Source of the DNA: Trueperaceae bacterium
GTDB taxonomy: Bacteria; Deinococcota; Deinococci; Deinococcales; Trueperaceae
Assembly: GCA_020431825.1 (NCBI GenBank)
Contig: JAGQHN010000016.1
Coordinates: forward strand, 1-61,117
DNA: 61,117 bases
Reading direction: 5' to 3'
A model generated the notes under the pieces. That model was not told the DNA's origin, ran no database searches, and worked only from the letters and a program-made list of their open reading frames with translations. Position 1 is the first letter of the stretch. The number at the start of each line of letters is the position of its first letter. The translations under genes were made by a program, and so were the position numbers. Below, piece after piece: positions 25,975 to 35,354 of this stretch.

Positions 25975-26880
25975 CTAAACCTGAGTGGAATTTCGTTTAA
26001 ACAGCCGAGAGAAAAAACCTCCTATGGCAACAACGGCAATCACGATTACTTTTTTAAAGGCCAACAGGAGTGCACCCAGTTTAGCAAAAAGTCCTGCTTT
26101 TGCAGCAATCGTAGTGCCCACGATCAGGCCAGTCAAACCATAGCTTGCTCGTTTATCTTCTCCCTTTTTATAGTCAGCATAAGTATAGCCGGGGGTAAAT
26201 TCTGCCAGAGCAATAATGTCGGGCATGCTTGCTTCAATCTCAGGAAGCTGGGACATGCTGGCTACGGCATTCAGGTTCAGGACGCCTTTGCGACCAAGTA
26301 CCCGCACATTGTAATTGAGAGTATGCTCCGGGTCATCATCAAAACTAAGCTCCTTGGCCCAGTAAAGTTTGTGACTATCCGCTTCATAATGAGGTTCCGC
26401 AGCCCAACCAAGCAAATCCACGGTTGCGTAACCAAGTTCCTCACGGCGCTTATTGCTGGCCTCACTATCTTTTTGCATGTCTTTTAGCAATTTGTCATAG
26501 TTGATCTTAGCTGCCTCTTTATCTGAAACATAGCCGTCATCATCATAGGTTAAGATAACCGCCCAGCTTTCATAGTCCAGCAGACTCATAGTGGCAGGAT
26601 AGATCATACCGATGGCAGAGCTACCCGGAGGATTTCCCCAGGCTTCCGTGAGAACATTGCGGGCATCTTCGGCATTTAGAAAGAAATAGTCATCTGGAAT
26701 TGCCAGATTTATTTGCCCATCTAGCAAACTAATGCTGTCTTGTTCTGGCTCGAGTGATGCCTCAAACTCGGCAGCCCAGGCTTCATAACTGTTTTCCTCC
26801 TCGACTGCATCTTGAGCAAGTGCAAGTGAAAACACACAAGCCACTGCAATTACAAAAAGTCTTGCATCAAACTTTGACAT
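25975..26880 (-). CDS. DUF2167 family exported membrane-anchored protein
   Basis: 301 residues. A signal peptide covers about residues 1-22 (ending LALAQ). The DUF2167 hallmarks are visible: INLAIPDDYFFLNAEDA, MIYPA, DDDGYVSDKEAAKINYDKLL, GWAAEPHYEADSHKLYWAKEL and LGRKGVLNLN. The C-terminus has a hydrophobic segment (about 245-290) that would anchor it, followed by a basic tail. The family occurs widely in bacteria without a settled function. Monocistronic, with a GGGG ribosome binding site. Confidence 0.88.
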   Translation of the reverse strand: MSKFDARLFVIAVACVFSLALAQDAVEEENSYEAWAAEFEASLEPEQDSISLLDGQINLAIPDDYFFLNAEDARNVLTEAWGNPPGSSAIGMIYPATMSLLDYESWAVILTYDDDGYVSDKEAAKINYDKLLKDMQKDSEASNKRREELGYATVDLLGWAAEPHYEADSHKLYWAKELSFDDDPEHTLNYNVRVLGRKGVLNLNAVASMSQLPEIEASMPDIIALAEFTPGYTYADYKKGEDKRASYGLTGLIVGTTIAAKAGLFAKLGALLLAFKKVIVIAVVAIGGFFSRLFKRNSTQV

Positions 26881-27017
26881 AAATCCCCACTTGGTTACAA
26901 AATTTCTCTTTAAAGAGATAGCTTTAGAGTAAAGGATGTGCAGACTAAAAGACGATGAAGTTTACAACTTGTAGTGAATAACTTGCGAGATGACGCCCCT
27001 TGTGACACAGTACCTTT

Positions 27018-27755
27018 ATGACATATCTGAGACTCGAGGGAAAAGTTGCACTTGTTACTGGCGCAAGTCGTGGAATTGGTCGGGCTATTGCTAGCGCCTA
27101 TGCGCAGGAAGGTGCCAACCTTATTTGTACAGCACGCTCCGAAGATAAACTAAATGAGACGGTGGAAACCATCAGGGAACTGGGCGGAAGCGCATTTGCA
27201 GTCAAGGCTGATATAACCGCCGCGAAGGAAGTGCAAAAGCTGTTTGAATTTACGGCAGAGCGCTTTGGTGGGCTGGACATTCTCGTGGTGAACGCTGGAA
27301 TGAGTTCAGGCTACCAGAGTGTGGAATCTGGAGATCCAGAAGTCTGGCGGCAAACAATTGAAACCAATCTTTTTGGCGCATACAGCTGCATTAAGGAGGC
27401 TATTCCCCTGTTAAAGGCTCGAGGCGCTGGTAAAATCATCACCCTGGGTTCTGGCCTCGGACATAACGGACGACCTGGTGGGTCGGCCTATGCCTGTTCC
27501 AAGGCAGCGCTGTGGATGCTCACACAGGTTGTTGCCCAGGAGCTCACCGAGCACAACATTAGTGTTAATGAACTGGTCCCTGGCCCGGTTGAAACAGGAA
27601 TGCTGAGTGATGAGTTTAGAAAGAACGTAGTGGAAAAAGAGCACGAGTGGCTAAAGACCCCCGAAGAGGTCTGCGAACTCGCGCTTTTTTTGGCAACGCA
27701 ACCAGATAATGGCCCCAGTGCCCAGAGTTTTAGTTTAATGCGCCGGGCGCGTTAG
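27018..27755 (+). CDS. Short-chain dehydrogenase/reductase (SDR)
   Basis: 245 residues. NAD(P)-binding VTGASRGIGRAIA at about 14-26, VNAGMSS near 92, catalytic Ser in TLGSGLG, and YACSK (Tyr-x-x-x-Lys) near 157. It resembles FabG-type 3-oxoacyl reductases, but the substrate cannot be told. Its TAG stop overlaps the TAA stop of the convergent EF-G gene (27752-27755), so no terminator separates the two. Confidence 0.88.
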   Translation: MTYLRLEGKVALVTGASRGIGRAIASAYAQEGANLICTARSEDKLNETVETIRELGGSAFAVKADITAAKEVQKLFEFTAERFGGLDILVVNAGMSSGYQSVESGDPEVWRQTIETNLFGAYSCIKEAIPLLKARGAGKIITLGSGLGHNGRPGGSAYACSKAALWMLTQVVAQELTEHNISVNELVPGPVETGMLSDEFRKNVVEKEHEWLKTPEEVCELALFLATQPDNGPSAQSFSLMRRAR

Positions 27756-29794
27756 GCGGCCTGAGAACGTTTTTCAGCTAAGACCTTTTCAGCAATATGG
27801 CTGGGGACTTCGTCGTAGCGGTCAAACTTGAGCGAAAAGGCTCCCCGTCCGCCCGTAATCGAACGCAAGTCTGGAGAGTACATCTGCAACTCTGCCATTG
27901 GCACATGAGCACTGATGACGCTCACCGAGCCTTCGCTATCCATGCCTAAAATGCGGCCCCGCTTGGTATTAAGGTCGCTGATGATATCCCCGGTAAAGCG
28001 GTCAGGCACACGCACCCGAATAAGCGCCACAGGCTCGAGCAAAACCGGTCTTGCCTGCCGCATGGCCTCACTAAAGGCATGACCTGCTGCAATCTGGAAG
28101 GCTATATCTTTTGAGTCTACCGGGTGGTCCTTACCGTCATAAACCGTCGCCCGAACGTCCACGACCTGAAAGCCCCCCAAAACCCCAGACTTTAGCGCGT
28201 CATGGATGCCCTTTTCGCAGCTTCCGATAAATTGACTGGGGATAGAACCGCCAACCACTTTGTTATCAAATTCAAACCCCGAGCCCCTCGGAAGAGGTTC
28301 GACACGCAGGGCAACTTCACCAAATTGCCCCGCACCTCCCGATTGCTTCTTATGCCGATACCGTGCGTCGCCCTTGCCTATAATCGTTTCGCGGTAGGTA
28401 ATTTTTGGCAAATGGGTATCGACATCGACATTAAAGCGGTCGTGGAGTTTATTAATAGCAATTTCCAGATGAACATGACCCATGCCCCAAAGCACTGTTT
28501 CATGGGTTTCAACATTGCGCTCGAGCCTCAGGGTGGCATCTTCATCGAGTAATTTGCTTAGTGCTGGACTTAGTTTGTCTTCATCGGCTCGAGTTTTCGG
28601 AAATAAGGCGAGCGCCATAACGGGCGAAGGCAGTTGCATAGCCGCAAGCTCAATCAGTTTGTCCTTGCTGCACAAGGTATCGCCAGTTTTTACATCATCA
28701 TTTTTGGCGACGGCACCAATCATACCGGCTTTTAATTCTTTGACTTCTTTTAAAGATTTTCCCTCTGGTACATAAATGTGCGAGAGCTTGATCTCTTTAT
28801 CCTGACTGCTGTCCAAGATAGTATCGCCCGCTGAAACCTGCCCTGACAGCACCCTTAAGTAGCTGATCTTACCCATATAAGGGTCAATGGTGGTTTTAAA
28901 GACTCGAGCACAAAAACTGCCCTGATCTCCGAGAAGGGGCGCTTCACCTTTAACCACAGGTAAGGGCATATGGTCCTCAACGAAACGTACACCCTCTTTC
29001 ATAAAATCAAGCAAGAGGCTAATCCCCATAATATGGGTCGCACTGCTAAGAACCACCGGATTTAACTCATTGCGCCTGACCGCACTGTAGAACGCCTCAT
29101 GCAAAACCTCTGGGGCAATGTCGGCATCCTCGAGGTATTGCATCATCAGTTCATCATCGGTTTCAACGATTGCTTCAACCAGCCGGGCACGGTAGTCTTC
29201 GGCAACACCGGCAAGCTCATCTGGTATGGCTATTTCTTTTGGCTCGTCATCAGTCCATTCGTAAGCCTTCATATCGACCAGATCAACAATGCCGCGGAAA
29301 TTTTCTGCCTGACCAATAGGTAACTGAATGGCTGCAATATTGCCGAGCAGACTTGATTCAATATCTTGCATGGTACGAAAAAAATCCGCATTCTCCCGGT
29401 CCATCTTGTTTATGACGATAATGCGGTTTAACTCGCGCTCTATGGTGGTGTTCCAGACGCGCTCCGTACCAACAGCTACGCCCGAGACCGCACTCACCAC
29501 AATAATGGCACCATCAGCAGCAACCTGTGCGCCGCGAATTTCGCCAACAAAATCAGCGTAGCCAGGTGTATCTAAGATGTTAAAGCTCGAGCCTTTCCAG
29601 CTCAGCGGATGAATTGTAGTATAAATGGAAATTTTTCGGTCTTGTTCTTCGGGCGTGTAGTCAGAAGCAGTACTTCCATTTTCAACCGAACCCAGTTGCG
29701 ACTTTTGCCCGCTCCTTACCAGCATTGCTTCAAGTAGAGACGTTTTTCCAGCACCACTATGTGACATAATGGCGACATTCCGAATTTCTGACAT
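27752..29794 (-). CDS. fusA2: Elongation factor G-like GTPase (EF-G2 type)
   Basis: 680 residues from ATG 29794, which has AAGGGTGAG upstream; a TTG at 29815 would add seven residues. The P-loop reads SHSGAGKTSLLEAML (residues 11-25) where the housekeeping EF-G has AHIDAGKTT, followed by DTPGYADF and NKMDREN. Domains II-V are complete (GKGDARYRHKKQSGGAGQFGEVALRV; RGRILGMDSEGSVSVISAHVP). This matches the second, divergent EF-G of Thermus and Deinococcus relatives. No other translation gene is nearby, which also argues against housekeeping fusA. Confidence 0.9.
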   Translation of the reverse strand: MSEIRNVAIMSHSGAGKTSLLEAMLVRSGQKSQLGSVENGSTASDYTPEEQDRKISIYTTIHPLSWKGSSFNILDTPGYADFVGEIRGAQVAADGAIIVVSAVSGVAVGTERVWNTTIERELNRIIVINKMDRENADFFRTMQDIESSLLGNIAAIQLPIGQAENFRGIVDLVDMKAYEWTDDEPKEIAIPDELAGVAEDYRARLVEAIVETDDELMMQYLEDADIAPEVLHEAFYSAVRRNELNPVVLSSATHIMGISLLLDFMKEGVRFVEDHMPLPVVKGEAPLLGDQGSFCARVFKTTIDPYMGKISYLRVLSGQVSAGDTILDSSQDKEIKLSHIYVPEGKSLKEVKELKAGMIGAVAKNDDVKTGDTLCSKDKLIELAAMQLPSPVMALALFPKTRADEDKLSPALSKLLDEDATLRLERNVETHETVLWGMGHVHLEIAINKLHDRFNVDVDTHLPKITYRETIIGKGDARYRHKKQSGGAGQFGEVALRVEPLPRGSGFEFDNKVVGGSIPSQFIGSCEKGIHDALKSGVLGGFQVVDVRATVYDGKDHPVDSKDIAFQIAAGHAFSEAMRQARPVLLEPVALIRVRVPDRFTGDIISDLNTKRGRILGMDSEGSVSVISAHVPMAELQMYSPDLRSITGGRGAFSLKFDRYDEVPSHIAEKVLAEKRSQAA

Positions 29795-29934
29795 ACAGCT
29801 CACCCTTTCAAACAAGACTTTTGTGCCGACGTCCCATTTCGCTTGTAGGTTTAGAGTATACCAATATGCCCCTAAAACTTATAGGGGAAAAGACCGCTAG
29901 CGAAGTTTTCTTCAACCTTGAGCCAAAACCGGGA

Positions 29935-29949
29935 TAAACTGAAGCTATG
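29935..29949 (+). promoter_or_regulatory. -10 box six bases before the antiporter start (leaderless)
   Basis: TAAACT (29935-29940) is followed by six bases and the ATG at 29947; no ribosome binding site is visible. Confidence 0.45.
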
Positions 29950-31191
29950 ACTGCCTTTGAAGTTGCCGCTGTTCTCTTAACCCTTACCGCCCTATTTGGC
30001 TTTGTCAACGAACGCTTTATCAAACTTCCAACCACCATTGGCGTAACCCTCATTGCCCTTTGCTTGTCACTGGGACTGGTCATTTTTGCAAGTCCTGGAA
30101 TTGAGGCCTGGGCAGAGCACTTTTTAGAGGGTCTGCATTTTGATCAGCTGGTACTTGAGGGCATGCTAAGTTTTCTGCTTTTTGCTGGTTCCTTGACCGT
30201 AAATCTGGATGATTTAAACCGTCAAAAATGGTCGGTCCTTATTCTGGCAACGGTTGGGGTACTCATTTCGACCTTTGTAGTCGGCATTTTGAGCTTTTTT
30301 GTCCTGAAACTATTGGGGCTCGAGCTTCCCTTTATTTACGCCCTGCTTTTTGGCGCTCTTATTTCACCCACTGACCCAATTGCGGTTTTAAGTATTTTGA
30401 AACGGGTTGGCGTTCCCAAAGATATTGAAACGCTTATCACCGGCGAGTCCCTTTTTAATGATGGAGTGGGCGTGGTCATCTTTTCAGTCATCCTTAGCAT
30501 GGCGGGCGTTGCAGCACACGGTGAGCACGGCGAAAGCAGTGTAAACATCCCTCTTTTGTTCCTTCAAGAGGCCGTTGGTGGCATTATTTTTGGTCTGATT
30601 ATTGGTCTGATTGCCTATTTTCTACTTAAAGCCATCGATAACTACACGGTTGAAATAGTAATAACCCTAGCACTGGTCGTAGGAGGCTACGCGCTGGCAA
30701 TGTCTCTCCATACTTCTGGACCCCTTGCCATGGTTATAGCTGGACTCTTTATCGGTAACCGGGGCAGACTTTTTGCCATGAGTGCCCGCACCAGAGAGCA
30801 TCTTGATACCTTCTGGGAACTGGTTGATGAAATCTTAAATGCTTTGCTTTTTGTTCTGATTGGCCTGGAAATGATTATCGTTGGCCTAAGGATGAACCAT
30901 GTAATTGGTGCTCTGATCATGATTCCTATTGTACTTTTAGGGCGCTTTGCGAGCGTGGGCATACCAATTAGCCTCTTACGTCTGCGACAAAGTTTCTTGC
31001 CCTATACCGTTCGCATGATGGTCTGGGGAGGGCTTAGAGGAGGCATTTCCGTTGCCCTGGCGCTGAGTCTTCCTGCGGGGGAAGAGCGTGACCTAATTAT
31101 CGGGCTGACCTACGGCGTGGTCGTCTTTGCCATCTTGATACAAGGTTTAAGCATTGGTCAGATTGCGAAACGCATTCCTAAGGCAGCCTAA
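29947..31191 (+). CDS. Na+/H+ antiporter, CPA1 (NhaP-like)
   Basis: 414 residues, about 12 hydrophobic segments. CPA1 motifs visible are LISPTDPIAVLSILKRVG, TGESLFNDGVGVVIFS (ion-binding Asn-Asp) and a conserved Arg-rich VWGGLRGGISVALALSLP near the C-terminus. It ends shortly after the membrane domain, so the long cytoplasmic tail of some NhaP proteins is missing. It exchanges Na+ (or K+) for H+ at the inner membrane. Transcript probably leaderless. Confidence 0.9.
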   Translation: MTAFEVAAVLLTLTALFGFVNERFIKLPTTIGVTLIALCLSLGLVIFASPGIEAWAEHFLEGLHFDQLVLEGMLSFLLFAGSLTVNLDDLNRQKWSVLILATVGVLISTFVVGILSFFVLKLLGLELPFIYALLFGALISPTDPIAVLSILKRVGVPKDIETLITGESLFNDGVGVVIFSVILSMAGVAAHGEHGESSVNIPLLFLQEAVGGIIFGLIIGLIAYFLLKAIDNYTVEIVITLALVVGGYALAMSLHTSGPLAMVIAGLFIGNRGRLFAMSARTREHLDTFWELVDEILNALLFVLIGLEMIIVGLRMNHVIGALIMIPIVLLGRFASVGIPISLLRLRQSFLPYTVRMMVWGGLRGGISVALALSLPAGEERDLIIGLTYGVVVFAILIQGLSIGQIAKRIPKAA

Positions 31192-31234
31192 AGCCAAATG
31201 AATTCTTCAACGCCCTCTCATAAGCTGTCCAGAC

Positions 31235-31248
31235 TAAACTAAGCCATG
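31235..31248 (+). promoter_or_regulatory. -10 box five bases before the CYTH gene start (leaderless)
   Basis: TAAACT (31235-31240), five bases, then ATG 31246; no ribosome binding site. Confidence 0.4.
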
Positions 31249-31866
31249 GCCCTGGAGCGTGAACTCAAATTCTCATTACTCGATGACTACTTTCCCAGCA
31301 AGCTCGAGCTCGAGCCGGTTTTTAAACGAGAAGGTTACCGCCTCATGGCAAATGGATTTCATACCCAAACTGATCTCTACTATGATGACGCCTTAGCCAG
31401 CCTTGAAAAAGCGGGCTGGGCCTTACGAAAAAGAAGCCTGAAGGGAAAGACGCTGGCTTGTTTAAAGCATAAAGGCAGACAGCTTGGTGACGTTACTGAA
31501 CGCGAAGAAATCGAGGCTGAATTTCAGGAGCCGTGGCCCGTTGCCATTCAGAGTAAGCTTCTAAGCATTACGTTTAGAGACCTAGAGCCCAGACTTGAAC
31601 TGAGCACCGAGCGCACCAGCTACCGCATCTTTAAGGACTATAAAGAACTTGCTCTGCTCGGCTTTGATAGCGTAACGGCTAAAGAACCAGGTGGCAAAAA
31701 CAGCATAAGGTTTAGCGAAGCCGAACTCGAGGCAAGGGGTGAAACCAGTAACACCACCCTTGAGTCACTGGCAAAATTAATCAATAGCGTCATCCCCATC
31801 AACCCAAACTCGAGCCATAAATTAGAGCGCGCTCTGGTGCTGCTCAGTCTTAGCCAGACTCTCTAA
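31246..31866 (+). CDS. CYTH domain protein, probable triphosphatase
   Basis: 206 residues. The CYTH signature Glu4-x-Glu6-x-Lys8 (ERELKF) opens the protein, followed by TQTDLYYDD, LRKRSLKGKTLACLKHKG and TEREEIEAEF, which line the triphosphate tunnel in this family. Probable hydrolase of tripolyphosphate or nucleoside triphosphate. No CHAD domain is fused. Its TAA stop shares a base with the ATG of the sixA gene (TAATG), so the two are translationally coupled, a pairing seen with phosphate-metabolism proteins. Confidence 0.88.
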   Translation: MALERELKFSLLDDYFPSKLELEPVFKREGYRLMANGFHTQTDLYYDDALASLEKAGWALRKRSLKGKTLACLKHKGRQLGDVTEREEIEAEFQEPWPVAIQSKLLSITFRDLEPRLELSTERTSYRIFKDYKELALLGFDSVTAKEPGGKNSIRFSEAELEARGETSNTTLESLAKLINSVIPINPNSSHKLERALVLLSLSQTL

Positions 31867-32372
31867 TGGAACTTTATATCATTCGGCATGCGAGGGCTGC
31901 CGAGCGCGGGCCCGCCTACCCCGATGATAGTCAAAGACCGCTGGTCGACAAAGGCCACAAGCAGGCAACGACCTTAGCACGACTTTTTAAAGCAAAAAAA
32001 CTCGAGTTCGATCGGCTTTTTTCGAGTCCTTTTACCCGGGCCGCACAAACCGCCAGCGCCCTCAAAAACTGCCTTTTGAATGGGCAAGCGCTTGATTATC
32101 TTGATGCTTTGACTTCTGATCAATACCTTGACTTTATTAAGGATTTGCACAAGCAGTTAAGCACAAAAGACGGCAGGATTGGGCTGGTGGGCCATGAACC
32201 CTATCTGAGTGAATTCGCCAGTTACCTGCTTACTGGCGACAGAACTAGCCTTAACCTACGCTTAAAAAAGGCAGGCTTTCTTGTGCTTAGTGGCAGACTC
32301 GAGCCTGGCGCCATGTCCCTTTGTGGTTTTCAGACCTATAGCTGGTACAAAGATTTCTCTGAAAACCAGTAA
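31866..32372 (+). CDS. sixA: SixA-like phosphohistidine phosphatase
   Basis: 168 residues of the histidine phosphatase superfamily. The catalytic RHA motif is at Arg7-His8, a second Arg in FSSPFTRAAQTA near residue 58, and the second His in VGHEPYLSEFA near residue 110. SixA removes phosphate from phosphohistidine in phosphorelay or PTS proteins. Coupled to the upstream CYTH gene; the downstream methyltransferase starts nine bases after its stop. Confidence 0.88.
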   Translation: MELYIIRHARAAERGPAYPDDSQRPLVDKGHKQATTLARLFKAKKLEFDRLFSSPFTRAAQTASALKNCLLNGQALDYLDALTSDQYLDFIKDLHKQLSTKDGRIGLVGHEPYLSEFASYLLTGDRTSLNLRLKKAGFLVLSGRLEPGAMSLCGFQTYSWYKDFSENQ

Positions 32373-32381
32373 GCTAAAGCC

Positions 32382-33353
32382 ATGTCCCTACCCGCACGCT
32401 TAAAGCATGGCATAGAGATGGCCCTTGAAGGGGTGAATCTCAAAGAGCTTGGTCAGGTGGCCGAAGACCTGTCAAACCGCTACCGTCAGGAACAGCGTGA
32501 CGGCAACTTTCATTTAAGCTCGGAATTAAAGGCCAAGGCTTACCTGGCAACTCGCCTGCCAGCAACTTATGGGGCCATACATGACGGTATGGCAAAACTG
32601 GGGCAGTTGCTACCCAGATTTGCACCCCGCACTCACCTTGATGTTGGCGCTGGCCCTGGCTCTGCGCTATGGGCTGCAAAGGAAATATGGTCAAGGTTAG
32701 AAGAAGCCACGCTTATTGAAGGAAGTTCTGACATACAAGCGGAGGGCATGAAACTTTCCGCACTGCTGGATGCTGTAAAGGTTAAGTGGATACACGGCGA
32801 TCTGAGTCACAGCCTGAGTCAACTGGAGCGCGCAGACCTCGTTACGCTCGCTTATGTGTTAAATGAACTCGAGCCCGACCTGCGCTTGGCGCTCATAACC
32901 AGGCTATGGAACTTGACAGATGGCGTTCTACTTATCGTAGAACCAGGCACTACCGCCGGATGGCAGCGACTCCTAATCATTCGTGACCATCTTTTAGCGA
33001 TGGGTGCTTACGTTGTCGCACCCTGCCCTCATAGTGAAACCTGTCCTCTTGCAAAACCCGACTGGTGCCACTTTAGCGCTCGAGTCGAACGAAGCAGAGT
33101 ACACCGCCTTGCGAAAGATGCCGAACTCGGCTATGAAGATGAAAAATATAGTTACCTGGCCTTTGCCAGATCTCAGCCCATGCCCACACCTGCCCGGATA
33201 CTGGCAAGCCCACACAGGCGCAGTGGCCTGGTGCAACTAAAACTTTGTACTCAGGAGGGCAAGCTCGAGCAGCGCAGCTTTAGTAAGCGTGATGGAACGC
33301 TTTATAAAAAGGTGAGGAAACTTGACTGGGGCGATGTCATTATTCCAGAGTAA
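32382..33353 (+). CDS. Rsm22-like small-ribosomal-subunit methyltransferase
   Basis: 323 residues of the mitochondrial Rsm22/METTL17 family. The SAM-binding segment HLDVGAGPGSALWAA lies near residue 87, LAYVLNELEPDL near 160 and VEPGT near 187. The cysteine set CPHSETCPLAKPDWCHF (about 213-229) would bind an Fe-S cluster, and AKDAELGYEDEKYSYLAFAR is diagnostic. It likely acts in small-subunit assembly. Part of the CYTH-sixA operon. Confidence 0.88.
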   Translation: MSLPARLKHGIEMALEGVNLKELGQVAEDLSNRYRQEQRDGNFHLSSELKAKAYLATRLPATYGAIHDGMAKLGQLLPRFAPRTHLDVGAGPGSALWAAKEIWSRLEEATLIEGSSDIQAEGMKLSALLDAVKVKWIHGDLSHSLSQLERADLVTLAYVLNELEPDLRLALITRLWNLTDGVLLIVEPGTTAGWQRLLIIRDHLLAMGAYVVAPCPHSETCPLAKPDWCHFSARVERSRVHRLAKDAELGYEDEKYSYLAFARSQPMPTPARILASPHRRSGLVQLKLCTQEGKLEQRSFSKRDGTLYKKVRKLDWGDVIIPE

Positions 33354-33418
33354 AAAGCTACAATTTCAAATCAAGAAATAAGTCTAGAAGAGTCCTTTTC
33401 AGAACTGATAAGTAGCCA

Positions 33419-33510
33419 ACCAGATGATACCTGCTATACCAACCAGATGATACCTGCTATACCGACCAGATGATACCTGCTTTAGTGACCAGATGATACC
33501 TGCTTTAGCT
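33419..33510. repeat. Four tandem 23-bp repeats
   Basis: Units at 33419-33441, 33442-33464, 33465-33487 and 33488-33510 all begin ACCAGATGATACCTGCT and differ only in the last six bases (ATACCA/ATACCG in the first two, TTAGTG/TTAGCT in the last two). The array lies between the convergent methyltransferase and PP2C genes and stops seven bases before the latter's stop codon. There are no spacers, so it is not CRISPR. It resembles a small minisatellite. Confidence 0.9.
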
Positions 33511-33516
33511 TTTTGG

Positions 33517-34269
33517 CTAGCGGCGCTCGAGGCGTTCTTCGAGCCAGCCCTCGTCCGGGCAGTACTCGAGCATGACCAGCGTATAGTCATCAAGTATGTG
33601 CCAGTTTTCGTGATCTTTGAGGAGGGCAGCAAAAGCATCTGCAAAATCTTCATGGTCTTTTAGCAAGGCAGATAGGCGTTCCGTGCCATATTGCAGGTCC
33701 GGATTATCTTGTGACTCAGCCTCAGTAATGCCATCCGTATAGAGACACAGTGTATCTCCAGGCTCGAGCCGGAAACTTTTCACCGGATAGCTAGGCAGAG
33801 GCAAGGTGCCCATCGGTGGGGCACTGGCCGAAAGTTCTATTATCTCTTCTGTTCGCTTGCGTCTGACCAGCACCGGAGGGTGCCCCATATTGAGATAGTC
33901 AATCCAGCCGTCACTACCCAGTTGCACAGCTACTAATGTAGTAAACATTTCTGCTTTATCAAGTTCATTGTAAAGGGCGGTTTGCAGAGCAAGTCCTGGG
34001 TCCTGGTGCTGAACTGCCAGTTTAAGAGAAGCGATAAACATACCTGTCAGGAGTGCTGCAGGAATACCTTTGCCGCTCACATCGCCGACAATAATCCAGC
34101 TACCTGTCGAAAGATGAAAATCACCCCCGACCTGTTTTGCTGGTCTCGAGGCTAAGAGACTCTTATAGTGAGGTATTTCGTTCAGGCTTTCGGGCACCAC
34201 CGATCGCCAGATTCTCTTTGCCAGTGATTCCTCGAGTTCCCGTACCTGGGGTTCTATTGTTTGAATCAT
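33517..34269 (-). CDS. PP2C-type protein phosphatase (RsbU/SpoIIE domain)
   Basis: 250 residues, the whole being the catalytic domain. Metal-binding acidic motifs are visible: KQVGGDFH, IIVGDVSGKGIPAALLTGMF, YLNMGHPP and LCLYTDGITEA. It probably dephosphorylates an anti-sigma-factor antagonist or a similar partner. Its start overlaps the stop of the REC-HD-GYP gene by four bases (ATGA), placing it last in the three-gene signalling operon. No STAS or anti-sigma gene lies nearby. Confidence 0.9.
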   Translation of the reverse strand: MIQTIEPQVRELEESLAKRIWRSVVPESLNEIPHYKSLLASRPAKQVGGDFHLSTGSWIIVGDVSGKGIPAALLTGMFIASLKLAVQHQDPGLALQTALYNELDKAEMFTTLVAVQLGSDGWIDYLNMGHPPVLVRRKRTEEIIELSASAPPMGTLPLPSYPVKSFRLEPGDTLCLYTDGITEAESQDNPDLQYGTERLSALLKDHEDFADAFAALLKDHENWHILDDYTLVMLEYCPDEGWLEERLERR

Positions 34270-35354
34270 GCGCTGGCCTCCAGAGCACCATGCTGCGTCT
34301 CGAGCACTGCAAAAAACGCTTCTACGACCGTTGGGTCAAAGTAACAGCCACTTTCCCGCCGGATGAGGACTCGAGCTTCTTCAATCGTCCAGGCGCGGCG
34401 GTAAGGCTTGCTGTGCGTTAGCGCGTCATAAACGTCAGCAACAGCAACGATGCGGCCTTCCAAAGGGATTTCATCTTGTTTGAGACTCTGCGGATAGCCT
34501 TTACCATCCCAGCGTTCATGATGGTTGAGGGCAATACTGCGTGCCAGTTTCAAAACCTCGAGCTGACTATCCTCGAGCAAATGTGCACCAATTTCACAGT
34601 GTTTATGCATGAGCGCCATTTCTTCCGGGCTGAGGCTGCCTGGCTTTTGCAAAATACTATCGGCAATGCCAATTTTTCCAATATCGTGGAGCCTTGCCGC
34701 TTGCTCGAGCCTTAGACAGTAGTTTTCATCTTTACCAAGTACCTTGGCACAGTGGTAGGCAAGCTTTCCCACTCTCTGCGTATGTTCGCCTGAAGTATCA
34801 TCGCGGTATTCAGCGACTTTTGCCAGCCGCATCAGAATTTCTTGATTGGCCCGTTCCAGTGCCGTAATCGTTTCGGCGAGCACCTGTGTGCGCTTTTTTA
34901 CCAGGTCTTCAAGATGCTGCGAATGGGCCTGTTGCTGCTTATGCAAAAAACGGGTATGCAGGAGATTTTGCGTGCGCTGCAAAACTTCAGTTACTTCAAG
35001 GGGCTTGGTTAGAAAATCCATGGCACCCGATGCTAAAGCTTTTTGCTTGGTCTCCTGCGTCATGTCAGCAGTAAGTACCAGGATGGGCAAAAAAGTTGAA
35101 CTTGGTAAGACCTCGTGAAGTGCCTCCATAACCTCAAAACCACTCAGGTGTGGCATCATGAGATCAAGCAGGATGATGTCAGCTTCTTCTCTTTGTACTG
35201 CCGGAATGACTTCCCTCGAGTCCGTAAGGCACTGCAAATTAGAGAAACCATTCATTTCCAGCAGAGCTTGTAAAAACATGACGTTTGATTCGACATCATC
35301 AACAATCAGGATGCGGGCAGCAAGTAGCTGGGGCCGGAGACTCAGGGCCGTCAT
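34266..35354 (-). CDS. Response regulator with HD-GYP output domain
   Basis: 362 residues. Receiver domain about 12-135 with acidic VDDVES, phospho-acceptor Asp in IILLDLMMPHLSG and Lys in DFLTKPLE. A coiled-coil link precedes an HD-GYP domain (about 170-350) with all key motifs: LHDIGKIGI, LNHHERWDGKGYP and VAVADVYDALT. HD-GYP domains hydrolyse cyclic di-GMP or related dinucleotides. Coupled by four-base overlaps to the kinase before it and the phosphatase after it. Confidence 0.93.
   Translation of the reverse strand: MTALSLRPQLLAARILIVDDVESNVMFLQALLEMNGFSNLQCLTDSREVIPAVQREEADIILLDLMMPHLSGFEVMEALHEVLPSSTFLPILVLTADMTQETKQKALASGAMDFLTKPLEVTEVLQRTQNLLHTRFLHKQQQAHSQHLEDLVKKRTQVLAETITALERANQEILMRLAKVAEYRDDTSGEHTQRVGKLAYHCAKVLGKDENYCLRLEQAARLHDIGKIGIADSILQKPGSLSPEEMALMHKHCEIGAHLLEDSQLEVLKLARSIALNHHERWDGKGYPQSLKQDEIPLEGRIVAVADVYDALTHSKPYRRAWTIEEARVLIRRESGCYFDPTVVEAFFAVLETQHGALEASA

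Noticed and set aside
25951..26487. Long plus-strand reading frame of 178 codons
   Set aside because: It lies antisense inside the DUF2167 gene, whose protein shows clear family motifs and a signal peptide; the plus-strand product is Cys- and Phe-rich and resembles nothing.
29808..30083. Minus-strand frame over the antiporter start
   Set aside because: Antisense to a clear CPA1 antiporter; rich in Arg and Ser as expected for a shadow frame.
33419..33510. Possible CRISPR array
   Set aside because: Repeats are directly adjacent with no spacers and no cas genes are near.
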